Source of the DNA: Bacteroidales bacterium UBA1374
GTDB lineage: Bacteria > Bacteroidota > Bacteroidia > Bacteroidales > UBA932
Reading direction: 5' to 3'
Length of the DNA stretch: 64,000 nt
Assembly (NCBI GenBank): GCA_002305545.1
Contig: DBRG01000016.1
Coordinates: forward strand, 1 to 64,000
The notes below the pieces were generated by a model, which worked only from the letters and a program-made list of their open reading frames with translations, ran no database searches and was not told the DNA's origin. The translations under genes and the position numbers were made by a program. Positions 1-9,271 of this stretch are shown here, piece by piece (the stretch's first letter is position 1; each line of letters starts with the position of its first letter).

Positions 1-147
1 GTATTTTTGGTTCCTGGTAACAAAGCGTAATTTTTGAGGTAAACCCGGTTTACCGCGCAACATACATTTGCATAAATTTAAATGTCAGAAAAACAAGGGT
101 TTATAAAATTCCAAAAACCTCTTGCGCGGCACTCCGGGTTTGCCTTG

Positions 148-855
148 CTAAAGCATCTCCACTATCCTCTCATAAATCACCTGGCTATCCTGGTTGTTTT
201 TGTACCTGAGAATGGTCTTGAAACCTGTTTTTTCGGTAATGATAAGATATTGCCCTTTGCCTGAATTGATATACAGACGGCACCTTCCGAAATCTTTTAA
301 CGTGAATATCCCCTTGTGCACCGTTCCCAAACTGAAACCGTTATTTTTGAAACGGATGGCGGGAATGGTGTCTGTAAGTTCCACTTTTTCGATATCCGGG
401 ATATTCATCTCTGTGGCATAGATACCTGTAAAACGAAGGGTGTCGTTGCTAAATTGAGTTTTAGTAGTCATGAATCCCATGAACAGCAATCCGGTAACAA
501 AAATCACAAGGATTCCTAAAATTATGAAATGGGATTTGCTTTTTTTGCCGGGATTGTGGTCATACTTTGCCGAAGCAAGCATAAGTACAGGTGCTCCGGT
601 AAAAGCCACAATGAAGAGCATCATGTTGGCCATATAGGTCCATCCTGCCCAACGGAACAGAAGATAACCAATAATAACAGCAAATCCCATGATTATTAGT
701 CCGTTACGCAGGAACCGTGACAAGCCGTCAATATCAATGTTTTTCTTTTTCTCTGCCGGCATGGTGTTGTATCCGGCTATCATTCCCGGAAAGTATCTCA
801 CAAGAAAGCCCAGCAGAATAAAAAATAAACCTATAAACAAGTGAATCAGCCCCAT
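148..855 (-). CDS. DUF3784-type membrane protein with C-terminal PH-like domain
   Basis: A 235-residue integral membrane protein. The first ~50 residues fit DUF3784: a hydrophobic helix followed by GMIAGYNTMPAEKKK. Two further hydrophobic segments lie near residues 53-95 and one near 110-130. The last ~100 residues are soluble and beta-rich and resemble the bacterial PH domains often found behind DUF3784, ending with a short helix. The function of the family is unknown. The ATG at 855 sits 4 bases after a TATCTTTG element, so this gene probably has its own promoter. It is not obviously tied to sugar metabolism. The domain assignment is by sequence resemblance only. Confidence 0.8.
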   Translation of the reverse strand: MGLIHLFIGLFFILLGFLVRYFPGMIAGYNTMPAEKKKNIDIDGLSRFLRNGLIIMGFAVIIGYLLFRWAGWTYMANMMLFIVAFTGAPVLMLASAKYDHNPGKKSKSHFIILGILVIFVTGLLFMGFMTTKTQFSNDTLRFTGIYATEMNIPDIEKVELTDTIPAIRFKNNGFSLGTVHKGIFTLKDFGRCRLYINSGKGQYLIITEKTGFKTILRYKNNQDSQVIYERIVEML

Positions 856-859
856 ACAA

Positions 860-867
860 CAAAGATA
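860..867 (-). promoter_or_regulatory. -7 promoter element TATCTTTG for the DUF3784 gene
   Basis: Read on the minus strand this is TATCTTTG, a perfect match to the Bacteroidota -7 consensus TAnnTTTG. It ends only 4 bases before the ATG, which would put the transcription start at or next to the start codon. A TTG lies 16 bases upstream, shorter than the usual 19-21 base spacing, so the -33 half is weak. Confidence 0.5.
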
Positions 868-882
868 GGAAAAAAGTCGGAA

Positions 883-1800
883 TCAATTGGACGGATTGCT
901 GTACTGCACGAATGCAAACCGACGGCTGTCCGGTGCCCAGGAGTTTACATTGATGGTTCCCTGACCGCCAAAGAGTTTGGTCAGCAGGCGTGATGGGCCG
1001 CCGGATGAGGCCATCAGGCGAAGCTCCACATTCTTGTTTGGCAGATGCTCATGGGGCTGCAGATCGCCCACATGATAAGCGATATATACCACTTGCTCCC
1101 CGTCCGTGGAAATATGCGGGAACCAGGAGTTGAGCTGCGTGTGGAAGGTCATTTGTTCCTGTTCAGAGCCGTCTGCGCGCATGCGCCAGAGCTGCATCAG
1201 TCCGGATCGGACCGAGTTGAACCAGATGTACTCTCCGGAAGGTGAATATTCAGGACCGTCGTCCAGGCCGGGAGCGTGAGTAAGGCGGATCTCCTCCCCT
1301 CCCTCCGCCGGTATGATATAGACATCGTATTCACCGTCTCTCTCGGCGCAGTAAGCCAAAGTGCCCTGATCGGGGCTCCATCCGTGGAGGTAACTGGGGC
1401 CGAGGGGGGTTACCAGCCTCGGCTCGCCTCCTTCAAAGGGAACGGTGTATATGCGGGAGCGCCAGTCCCCGGAAGTGCTGCTGCTCAAGGCTATCTGCTT
1501 ACCGTCCGTTGAGATCACATGGTCGTTGTTGCAGCGGATGATAGTTCCTGTTGGAATTTCATAAGGGCCATCCAGCCCGTCGGGAGATATTTTGTACAGT
1601 TTGCCGCCCGAGTTGTATACCAGCCAGCGGCCGTCGGGAGTCCAGTTGGGTGCTTCTATCAGGTAAGGGAATGTTTTTATCACCTGCTGCCGATTGGTGG
1701 TTATATCGAAGACGGTCAGGTGGCTTACCGTTGTTTTTTCCTGTGACTGTACAGGTAATGCCATAAATAATAAAACAAGAAGAATGATTGAATATTTCAT
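883..1800 (-). CDS. Exported TolB-like (PD40) beta-propeller protein
   Basis: A 305-residue protein with a signal peptide ending near VQSQ (about residue 20). At least five PD40 repeats follow, recognisable as WTPDGRWLVY, STDGKQIAL, WSPDQGTLAY, YSPSGEYIWF, STDGEQVVY and WAPDSRRFAF. These build a six-bladed TolB-type propeller. No catalytic domain is attached, so a periplasmic binding or scaffolding role is the safest reading. It starts 16 bases after the EamA transporter stop and is probably co-transcribed with it. Similar proteins are often annotated as biopolymer transporter TolR or TolB-like. Its substrate cannot be told from the sequence. Confidence 0.85.
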   Translation of the reverse strand: MKYSIILLVLLFMALPVQSQEKTTVSHLTVFDITTNRQQVIKTFPYLIEAPNWTPDGRWLVYNSGGKLYKISPDGLDGPYEIPTGTIIRCNNDHVISTDGKQIALSSSTSGDWRSRIYTVPFEGGEPRLVTPLGPSYLHGWSPDQGTLAYCAERDGEYDVYIIPAEGGEEIRLTHAPGLDDGPEYSPSGEYIWFNSVRSGLMQLWRMRADGSEQEQMTFHTQLNSWFPHISTDGEQVVYIAYHVGDLQPHEHLPNKNVELRLMASSGGPSRLLTKLFGGQGTINVNSWAPDSRRFAFVQYSNPSN

Positions 1801-1816
1801 GATCTGTTCAGCGTTA

Positions 1817-2740
1817 TCAGATAAAAAACAAGGTCACTCCCCCAACGCTCAAAACGGCACCGGCGACCTGCTGCCAGGTGACTTTGCGTTTGAGGAAAAG
1901 GTATTCCGGCAACAGGATCAATATTGGAACGGTTGCCATGATGGTGGATGCCACGGCTGTGTTGGCATGCTGTACGGCCATAAGGGAAAAAGTCACCCCA
2001 AGGTAGGGTCCGAAGACCGAGCCGCTGACCACAGACCTGATAGCTTTCTTGTCCTGGAATACAAGCAGGAAACGTTTCAGGTCTCCTTTCAGCAGGATGA
2101 TCAGGGCAAAGGAGATCATTCCAACGATGGTCCTGATCTGTGTGGCAGCCAATGGAATGTAAAGTGCGTTCTCGGCTGTGTATGCTTCTTCGTAGGCGAG
2201 CAGTCCCTGTTTGCTCAACACTATGCCTACTCCCTGCCCCAGGGCTCCCATCAGTGCAAAGATCACTCCTTTGACCGGAAGTTGCAACTGGAACCGGCTG
2301 TTCTGGGTTCCATTCTGCTTTTTGAGTATTGATATGGATATCCCGGTTATAGTCACTAACATACCTGCCACCGAAATCCAGGACATTTTCTCTCCAAGCA
2401 GTATGAAGCCGAAGATGGCGGCAAACGGGGGAGCCAGGGTCATGATAAGCTGCGAGAAACGGGCCATAATCATGGTATAGGAAGCGAACAGGAAATAATC
2501 TCCAAGCACGAATCCCACAAGTCCCGATAAAGACATCCAGACCCAGGTGGCCTTGTCGGCGCCCACGGGAATGAAACTGCCGTTTATCAGCAACATGGTG
2601 AATCCCAGCATTAAGAAAGCACAGACAAGACGGATCAGGTTCAGGTTTATGGATCCGATCCTCTTTCCTGCATATTCAAAAAAAAGGGCACTGAGTGTCC
2701 ACAGGACAGCAACCCCGATAGCAATGGTTTCTCCTTTCAT
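1817..2740 (-). CDS. EamA/DMT-family transporter
   Basis: A polytopic membrane protein of the drug/metabolite transporter superfamily, with two EamA repeats of about five helices each (roughly residues 1-140 and 160-305). The hinge between them carries KKQNGTQ. Family members export amino acids, metabolites or drugs; the substrate is not predictable here. I chose the ATG at 2740 (307 residues, starting MKGETIAIG) over the upstream ATG at 2770. A TACTTTTG -7 element at 2748-2755 lies between them, and the shorter start opens directly with the first membrane helix. The TolB-like gene follows in the same direction. Confidence 0.88.
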   Translation of the reverse strand: MKGETIAIGVAVLWTLSALFFEYAGKRIGSINLNLIRLVCAFLMLGFTMLLINGSFIPVGADKATWVWMSLSGLVGFVLGDYFLFASYTMIMARFSQLIMTLAPPFAAIFGFILLGEKMSWISVAGMLVTITGISISILKKQNGTQNSRFQLQLPVKGVIFALMGALGQGVGIVLSKQGLLAYEEAYTAENALYIPLAATQIRTIVGMISFALIILLKGDLKRFLLVFQDKKAIRSVVSGSVFGPYLGVTFSLMAVQHANTAVASTIMATVPILILLPEYLFLKRKVTWQQVAGAVLSVGGVTLFFI

Positions 2741-2747
2741 GCGGGCA

Positions 2748-2755
2748 CAAAAGTA
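2748..2755 (-). promoter_or_regulatory. -7 promoter element TACTTTTG for the EamA gene
   Basis: On the minus strand the bases read TACTTTTG, matching TAnnTTTG, and end 7 bases before the ATG at 2740. This implies a very short or absent leader and separates the EamA/TolB pair from the GH127 operon upstream. No convincing -33 TTG is seen at the expected spacing. Confidence 0.45.
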
Positions 2756-2770
2756 GAAAAAGAGTTCCAA

Positions 2771-5230
2771 TTATTTGACTTTCCATTCAATGATCCCTCC
2801 GGATGCTCCTTCCTGTAATTTTACGGAAAGCTTTAAGGCACGGGTGATCAAGGGATTGAACTCAAGTATATTATAACGGTCTTTTGCAACAGTATATTCG
2901 GTCAGGGCTTCTACCGGGTACCACCTGTTGTCTTTTTCATAGTATAATTCCCAGCTTTCAGGTACACGGTAATTGCCGTCATAGTGGTCAAAATCCAGCC
3001 AATAAACTTCCACACTACCCACCTTCTCAGGTTTTTCGAACACATAACCTACAGATTCTTCACTTCCATAGCGCAACCACCAGTAAAAATACGGCTTGGA
3101 ACGATCTGCTGAGTTGACGGGATCCCACTGGTCGTTAAACCCGAACTCCCGGACAGATAGTTCTTCAAGAGCTCCTGTCTGAGTGGAAAGACCACCCTGG
3201 TCGCTCCTGCGTCCTGCGGTTGCAGCAAAAGCACGGGATGCAATGGTTGGTTCCGGTACGGGACGGGCATATTCGGCAGCCTGGGGGATCCAGACTGCCA
3301 TTTCATCTGCGCCGCGGTTATTCCAGGTAGCATAAGGAATGGCGGTAAAAGGCACTTTTTCTTCCGTGCCGTCCGGTCCTACCTGCATAGCAGAACCGGT
3401 AAGCACTGTAACGCCATTGAGCAGTTGGTCATCGTAACGGGTCGTAAAAAGAGTGTTTTCAGGGATGTATTTGTTGAACACCGTGTGGTCATGCTGGTCT
3501 TGTCCTTCTATGCAATATACAACGGGACCGCGCTGGATTGCCAGCTTTCCCCTGTCATCAGCCACTGCTTCATGTGCCCTGATCTGACGTGCTTCCATAG
3601 GAAACTCAATTTCAACCAGATCCCCCCTGGACCATGTCCTTTCAATGTTTACATAACCATTTTTGGGTTTCCCGGTCACCTTCTTTCCATTCATGGTAAC
3701 CGCGTACTCTCCTTTTCCGTTTACAAAGGAGTAGAGATCGGTGGGAACGGGAGCATCCTGAGCCCACCCCGGTATACGGAGTTTCAGTGTGAATTCTGTG
3801 TTTACAGAAGGATTTACGATAAGTTTGATTTTGCCTTCCCAGGGATGTTTGGTCACCTGTTCAAGAATAATTTCTCCTGCCGGTGTCTCTACTTTTGCAG
3901 TCCCCTGAACGTAGAGGTTCACATAAATGTCTTTTCCCTGCACGGCATACATATAACCGGGAACAGAAGCCATAAAGCGGGTAATGTTCCCCGGGCAGCA
4001 GGCACACCCGAACCAGGCCTGACGCGAGTGTTGCCCCATGGATTCTAACGGATTGTCATAGAAAAAACTGTCTCCCACCAGTGATACCCCCGAAATTACG
4101 CCGTTGTACAAAGCACGTTCCAGTACATCCACGTATTTAGCATCCCCTGTAGCCAGAAACATACGGTAATTCCAATACACGTTGGCAATGGAAGCGCATG
4201 TTTCGCAATAAGCATTGTGGTTGTGTAACTCATAACCGGGACCGAATCCTTCTCCCTGTGAGCGAGAGCCAATTCCTCCGGTGATATAAAGCTTTTTACC
4301 TGCCATATTATCCCAGATACGACACAAGGCCCTTAAGTATTCCCGATCGTTTGTAAGCGATGCCACGTCGGCTACCCCGGAATACAGGTATCCCGCACGA
4401 ACGGCATGCCCGACGATCTCTTCCTGCTGCAGGATGGGCATGTGGTCCTGGCTGTAGGCGTTAAGTTTGTGTCCGTCGGTTCCTCGCCCTGTTTCTTCTA
4501 TGAAATATCTGGCCAGGTCAAGGTATTTTTTCTCTCCAGTAACCTTATACAGTTTGGCCAGTGCCATCTCTACAATGGAATGTCCCGAGGGGACATGTTT
4601 TTGTCCTTCCCCCGGACCGAAAACTTCACTAATCAGGTCGGCATTTTTAATGGCGACATCCAGGAAAGTTCTTTTTCCTGTTGCAAGATAGTGAGCCACA
4701 GCAGATTCGTACATGTGTCCGCTGTTATACAATTCATGGCTGTTGATTTTCTCCCATCGGGAAGACCCCCACCACCCCGACAACCTTTCTACTTTGTTGG
4801 TTACACAGGTGGTCAGGTACCCATCAGCTTCCTGGGCAGAGGCTATTATCTGGATGACGCTGTCCAGGTATTGGTCCAGCCCGGGATCATATCTGGCGGC
4901 TAAGGAGTATGATGCCCCTTCAATCACTTTATATGGGTCGGTATCGTCAAAGGAAAAATCACCGCGATGCTCCCCTTCTGTCAATCCACCTGCAATAGCA
5001 AAGTTGTCAAAACGTCCGTTTATTTCACATTGGTTGAATGCTGACGGTATGGAAACAGTCCTGTTTATCTCGATTCTGGGAGCCCAGAAAATGTCATTAA
5101 AATGAATATTTGTAAAAGGAACCTCCCGGATCTTTTCATCGGACGGAGCTGAAGTATTGCATGCGGACAACAGGGTCAGCAGCCCTCCTGCTACCAACAG
5201 GATATTATTCAGCTTGAATGATTTTGTCAT
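2771..5230 (-). CDS. GH127 beta-L-arabinofuranosidase, lipoprotein, with extra C-terminal domain
   Basis: An 819-residue enzyme with a lipoprotein signal (LLSAC, Cys24). The (alpha/alpha)6 barrel of GH127 is clear. The Cys-Glu zinc site known from Bifidobacterium HypBA1 is present: Glu343 and Cys345 in YCETCA, and the pair Cys411-Cys412 in CACCPGN. The first of that pair corresponds to the nucleophile Cys417 of HypBA1. GH127 releases beta-linked L-arabinofuranose. The last ~130 residues (from about 690) form a separate beta-rich, aromatic module resembling a discoidin-type domain, which the other GH127 in this window lacks. It is the last gene of the arabinose operon and starts 3 bases after GH95. 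Activity on other beta-L-linked or pectic substrates is possible, since some GH127 members have different specificity. Confidence 0.9.
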   Translation of the reverse strand: MTKSFKLNNILLVAGGLLTLLSACNTSAPSDEKIREVPFTNIHFNDIFWAPRIEINRTVSIPSAFNQCEINGRFDNFAIAGGLTEGEHRGDFSFDDTDPYKVIEGASYSLAARYDPGLDQYLDSVIQIIASAQEADGYLTTCVTNKVERLSGWWGSSRWEKINSHELYNSGHMYESAVAHYLATGKRTFLDVAIKNADLISEVFGPGEGQKHVPSGHSIVEMALAKLYKVTGEKKYLDLARYFIEETGRGTDGHKLNAYSQDHMPILQQEEIVGHAVRAGYLYSGVADVASLTNDREYLRALCRIWDNMAGKKLYITGGIGSRSQGEGFGPGYELHNHNAYCETCASIANVYWNYRMFLATGDAKYVDVLERALYNGVISGVSLVGDSFFYDNPLESMGQHSRQAWFGCACCPGNITRFMASVPGYMYAVQGKDIYVNLYVQGTAKVETPAGEIILEQVTKHPWEGKIKLIVNPSVNTEFTLKLRIPGWAQDAPVPTDLYSFVNGKGEYAVTMNGKKVTGKPKNGYVNIERTWSRGDLVEIEFPMEARQIRAHEAVADDRGKLAIQRGPVVYCIEGQDQHDHTVFNKYIPENTLFTTRYDDQLLNGVTVLTGSAMQVGPDGTEEKVPFTAIPYATWNNRGADEMAVWIPQAAEYARPVPEPTIASRAFAATAGRRSDQGGLSTQTGALEELSVREFGFNDQWDPVNSADRSKPYFYWWLRYGSEESVGYVFEKPEKVGSVEVYWLDFDHYDGNYRVPESWELYYEKDNRWYPVEALTEYTVAKDRYNILEFNPLITRALKLSVKLQEGASGGIIEWKVK

Positions 5231-5233
5231 GGT

Positions 5234-7696
5234 TTATGGACAATTAATCGTTATGACATCTCCTTTTTTTGTAGGGATGTCGTACTCAAATACCTTTTTG
5301 TGCAATGGTCCGGATTCACTTTGGGTAGTGTGTATCAAAGGGGCTTTTACCTGCTTCACAAAAAAGAAAGGATTAGGATTCGTGCCCTGTGCCTTTTCCA
5401 GGCCTTTTGCCTTTAAAGGGACATAGGACCGCAACCGGCAAATTCCTCCCAGGGAGGACCTGATCAGTGCCGAGTGCAGGATACCGTTTTTCCAAGTTAT
5501 GTCTACCTCAAATCCACCGCGGGTTCTCAGGCCGCTGACCGAACCATCTTTCCAGGCATCAGGCAGCGCAGGCAATAAATGTACTGCTCCGTCGTGGCTT
5601 TGGAGCAGCATTTCAGCAATACCGGCTGTACAGCCAAAATTGCCGTCTATCTGAAAAGGAGGATGTGCGTCAAAAAGATTGGGATATGTGCCTCCCCGTT
5701 GACTGGCGCCTGGTTGTATTGCAGGAGTCAGCTGATCCGTGATCAGTTTATACGCATGGTCCCCATCCAGCAACCTGGCCCATAAATTCACTTTCCAGCC
5801 CATGGACCAGCCGGTGGATTCATCTCCCCTGGCGGCTAAAGAGGTTTTTGCGGCCGAAAACAACTCCGGTGTTCTGAAGGGCGATATCTGGTTGGAAGGA
5901 TATAGCCCGTACAAGTGGGAAACATGCCTGTGTTTGTCGTCAGGACTGTCCCAGTCATTGAGCCATTCCTGCAACTGTCCCCATTTCCCGATCTGCATGG
6001 GAGGCAGACGGTCAAGGGCTATGAGAATGCTGTCAGCCAGATCTTTATCCTTATTTAAAATACGGGCAGCTTCGATGGTTTTTGTAAACAGGTCGAATAC
6101 CAGTTGGTTGTCCATGGTGGCGCCAGCCGTTATGGAATATTCGGGATGTGTCCCGGGCGCATTTTCCGGAGAAACAGAAGGACAAACAACGAGCCAGTGG
6201 TTTTCCGGCTCCTCGGTCAAAAAATCAAGATAAAAGCGGGAAGCCTCACGGATAACCGGATATGCCTGTTCCAGGTACCCCGTATCCCCGCAGTACAGGT
6301 ATTTGTCGAATAAATGCTGCGAAAGCCATGCCCCTCCCATGGGCCACATGCCCCAAAAGGCGCCGTCAACCGGACCATTGATCCTCCAGATGTCGGTATT
6401 GTGGTGAAGTACCCATCCCCGTGTGCCATACATGTCCCGGGCTGTCTGCCTTCCTGTCTCTGCCAGTTCGCTTGTCATGCGTACCAGCGGCTCATGCATC
6501 TCGGAAAGGTTAGTTATCTCGGAAGGCCAGTAATTCATTTCGGTATTGATGTTAACCGTATACTTGCTGTCCCACGGGGGCAACAAACGATCGTTCCAGA
6601 TTCCCTGCAAATTGGCCGGCTGGCCTCCGGGTCTGGAAGAAGAGATAAGCAAATATCTCCCAAACTGGAAGTAGAGAGCGACCAGCTGCGGATCGCTGTC
6701 TGTGTTGAACCTTTCCAGCCGTTGATCCGTTGGTTTGTTTGCCGCCGGGGTCATTCCAAGATCAAGGTGCACGCGGTCATAATACTGCTGGTAATCTGTA
6801 CAGTGTTCATACAGGATATGGTCATAACTCTTTGCTAAAGCCTGCTCCAGGTATTGGGCCGACTTTTCGTGCGGTTTCCCGCCCAGGTCATTGTAATTTA
6901 TAAAATTGGTTGCTATTGATATATACAGGGTTGCGGTATCGGCCCCTGTCACCGTCAATACGGTGTCATGGGCAGTCACCGAACCGTTGTCGGTCAGAAT
7001 TTTGATGCGGGCACAGTAGGTTACGGCACCTTTGACACCTTCATGATCACTGGTCATTCCGGATAAAACAAGCTGGTCTTCACCCTGAGTCGACCATTCA
7101 GCCCCGGGAAAAGAATCCATGGTGACAGAAAAATGCAAGGCAGCCCTTTTATCGGCGGTGATCCGGCCAACGATCACCTGGCGGGGAAAAGAAGAAAATA
7201 CACGGGTTTGATAGGTAGCGTCATTCACCATGTAGCGTGAGGAGACAGTGGCATTCTCCAAGTCAAGTTCGCGGTGATAACGGGCGTATTTCTCGTGTCC
7301 CGGGAAAAAGAGTTTCAGATTGCCCACTGCCTGATATGGCATGCCATGAGACGTTTTGCTCACAAATTTCTCATCTGTCAGGGCCTGTGCTTCACGGTAC
7401 TTTTCCTGGAAGATCAATCTTCTGACCTCGGTCAGGGCCTCCCTGGCTTCCGGATTGTCGTTGCGATTAGGCTGGCCGGCCCAGACAGTATTCTCGTTTA
7501 GCTGCCATGTTTCCCGGCATGGATCCCCGTACACCATGGCTCCCAGGCGGCCGTTCCCTATGGATAATGCTTCAATCCATTGCCCTGCCGGCTTATCATA
7601 CCACAGTTTCATTCCTGTAGCCGGCTGTGCGTTGGCTGTGGCAGATTGGAGCAAGAAAAGAAAAGCCATATAGAGTAACGGACGATCTTTTCTCAT
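5234..7696 (-). CDS. GH95 alpha-L-fucosidase/alpha-L-galactosidase
   Basis: An exported ~820-residue GH95 enzyme. The N-terminal domain opens with the family signature WIEALSIGNGRLGAMVYG. The catalytic (alpha/alpha)6 region holds TVNINTEMNYWP, SPENAPG and QIDGNFG. These correspond to the two Asn, the Glu and the Asp of the characterised AfcA active site (about residues 382/384, 511 and 684 here). GH95 cleaves alpha-1,2-L-fucose or alpha-L-galactose. In a xylan/arabinose locus L-galactose is the more likely leaving group, as known for a GH95 of a Bacteroides ovatus xylan locus. The start at 7696 (MRKDRPLLYM) lies 8 bases after the GH43 stop and gives a normal signal peptide. An upstream ATG at 7723 would overlap GH43 by 19 bases. 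Confidence 0.9.
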   Translation of the reverse strand: MRKDRPLLYMAFLFLLQSATANAQPATGMKLWYDKPAGQWIEALSIGNGRLGAMVYGDPCRETWQLNENTVWAGQPNRNDNPEAREALTEVRRLIFQEKYREAQALTDEKFVSKTSHGMPYQAVGNLKLFFPGHEKYARYHRELDLENATVSSRYMVNDATYQTRVFSSFPRQVIVGRITADKRAALHFSVTMDSFPGAEWSTQGEDQLVLSGMTSDHEGVKGAVTYCARIKILTDNGSVTAHDTVLTVTGADTATLYISIATNFINYNDLGGKPHEKSAQYLEQALAKSYDHILYEHCTDYQQYYDRVHLDLGMTPAANKPTDQRLERFNTDSDPQLVALYFQFGRYLLISSSRPGGQPANLQGIWNDRLLPPWDSKYTVNINTEMNYWPSEITNLSEMHEPLVRMTSELAETGRQTARDMYGTRGWVLHHNTDIWRINGPVDGAFWGMWPMGGAWLSQHLFDKYLYCGDTGYLEQAYPVIREASRFYLDFLTEEPENHWLVVCPSVSPENAPGTHPEYSITAGATMDNQLVFDLFTKTIEAARILNKDKDLADSILIALDRLPPMQIGKWGQLQEWLNDWDSPDDKHRHVSHLYGLYPSNQISPFRTPELFSAAKTSLAARGDESTGWSMGWKVNLWARLLDGDHAYKLITDQLTPAIQPGASQRGGTYPNLFDAHPPFQIDGNFGCTAGIAEMLLQSHDGAVHLLPALPDAWKDGSVSGLRTRGGFEVDITWKNGILHSALIRSSLGGICRLRSYVPLKAKGLEKAQGTNPNPFFFVKQVKAPLIHTTQSESGPLHKKVFEYDIPTKKGDVITINCP

Positions 7697-7704
7697 TTTC
7701 AATA

Positions 7705-9249
7705 TCAATTCATTGTGAACCATTCAAAATCAACATGACCGCCCGGTTCCAGGGTTGCATAATTGAATAATCCGAATTTGTTCCCTGTGAAGACTTTCAG
7801 GCTGAACCTCATTTTCAGTTCATCCCCTAACCGCTCAAAAACCCGGTTGTCATAACTGTATGCAAAGCTTGCTTCTTCCGAGGCGTTTGACAGCATACTT
7901 CTCAGGTATACTGTTGTTGACCGTAACGGAACAGAGGCAACCAGTTCCCCGTTATTGACCATGATCAGATTCATTTCTCCTTTTTCCCGCTTAACGGCTA
8001 TGTAGGCATAAGGATCCTGAAAAACAGCCAGGCCGGCAATATCTCCATCTTTCATGGCATCCACATCCATCTTGACGGTGCCAATGGTCGACACAGCATG
8101 GTCGTAATGGGCAAAAGGCCGTTGGGTAAGCATATTGGGCGCTTCCCTAAGGGTTTCGACCACCTTGCCCGTTATCAGGCGAAGGTGGCCGGGACGTTGG
8201 GTCAAGGACCATTTTCCCGGATGGGGATTGTGGTTCCATCCCCATTGCATGCCCAGGGCATCATCATCAAATGCATCGGAAGCGGGGAGCTGTCTTACCG
8301 GGTATGTTTTCCCCACATCGGGCTTTTTATACGTAATAACGCCCCTGCCTTTCACACCGGCCACCGGCCAGCCATCCACCCATGATACAGGCTGTAATGA
8401 GGGAAAACGACCAAAAGGTCCGCTGTCGACAAACAGAATGGTCCACCATTCTCCGGTCTGCGTCCGGATGAGTGCTCCCTGGTGGATTCCAAAAGTCACA
8501 CCGGGCACCGTGTCGCGAATCACTATTTTCTCTTCGTAAGGTCCGAAGATGTTCCGGGAGCGTAAAGCCACCTGGATCCCGTCCCTGCCACCGTAGGTGC
8601 AATAGAGGTAATAATAGCCGTCTATCTTGTATACATGAGTTCCTTCAAGTCCGGGACGAATGGTGCCGGTGTAAACCAAAGAATCAGGGCCCGCAGGGGC
8701 AAAATGCTCATCCAGCGGGGTAATGCTTATGTCACCATAGCCATGAGCAACATAAATATCCCCGTCATCATCGAAAAACAGGCCGGGATCATAAAAGCCC
8801 TTCGGTAATTGTCTGATCTCCCAGGGTCCTTCTGCATTAGCTGCGGAACAAAGAAAGCCTCCCTCGTCCAGTGTGATGAAAAGCAAATAAAAGATTCCGT
8901 TGTGGTACCGGATACTGGTGGCCCATTGTCCGTGTCCATAGCGGTTGCATCCGTCCAGATCATAGCATGGACTGAAATCGAATCGCGGCACTGCATTGCT
9001 GCAATACTCCCAGTTTACGAGATCGTAGGATTTCAACACAGTCACTCCCGGAAATACAAACATGGTGGTTGAAACCATGTAATAGGTATCCCCGACCAAT
9101 ATGACGTCGGGATCCGGAAAATCAGCCGGGATCAGCGGATTGGTATACGTGCCGTCTCCGTTGTCGCTTTGGAATTTTTGCTCAGGCAACTCGCACATGG
9201 GGGCCAGGATCAGCAGGCATAAAATCGAAAAAAAGGCAACTCTTTTCAT
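7705..9249 (-). CDS. Exported GH43 family glycosidase with C-terminal beta-sandwich domain
   Basis: A 514-residue exported GH43 enzyme. The five-bladed propeller carries all three acids: Asp46 in FPDPDV (base), Asp153 in YDPGLFFDDDG (pKa modulator) and Glu201 in GLEGTHVYK (acid). The C-terminal ~190 residues form the beta-sandwich seen in GH43 beta-xylosidase/alpha-L-arabinofuranosidase enzymes (GH43 C2 type). The likely reaction is release of arabinofuranose or xylose in the periplasm. The N-terminus is hydrophobic and ends LILAPMC, an imperfect lipobox, so membrane anchoring is uncertain. The ATG at 9249 was chosen because the longer frame from 9327 would run into araD and adds a non-signal-like leader. 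It sits between araD and GH95 in the operon. Confidence 0.88.
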   Translation of the reverse strand: MKRVAFFSILCLLILAPMCELPEQKFQSDNGDGTYTNPLIPADFPDPDVILVGDTYYMVSTTMFVFPGVTVLKSYDLVNWEYCSNAVPRFDFSPCYDLDGCNRYGHGQWATSIRYHNGIFYLLFITLDEGGFLCSAANAEGPWEIRQLPKGFYDPGLFFDDDGDIYVAHGYGDISITPLDEHFAPAGPDSLVYTGTIRPGLEGTHVYKIDGYYYLYCTYGGRDGIQVALRSRNIFGPYEEKIVIRDTVPGVTFGIHQGALIRTQTGEWWTILFVDSGPFGRFPSLQPVSWVDGWPVAGVKGRGVITYKKPDVGKTYPVRQLPASDAFDDDALGMQWGWNHNPHPGKWSLTQRPGHLRLITGKVVETLREAPNMLTQRPFAHYDHAVSTIGTVKMDVDAMKDGDIAGLAVFQDPYAYIAVKREKGEMNLIMVNNGELVASVPLRSTTVYLRSMLSNASEEASFAYSYDNRVFERLGDELKMRFSLKVFTGNKFGLFNYATLEPGGHVDFEWFTMN

Positions 9250-9271
9250 GGCAGATAATACAGAGGCCGAA

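Noticed and set aside
82..264. 60-codon plus-strand frame after a TACATTTG element at 63-70
   Set aside because: More than half of it is antisense to the DUF3784 gene, the peptide has no recognisable feature, and the promoter lacks a -33 box. Chance is the simpler explanation.
1694..2332. 212-codon plus-strand open frame
   Set aside because: Antisense to the EamA transporter and the TolB-like gene; the translation has low-complexity, charge-rich content without any domain.
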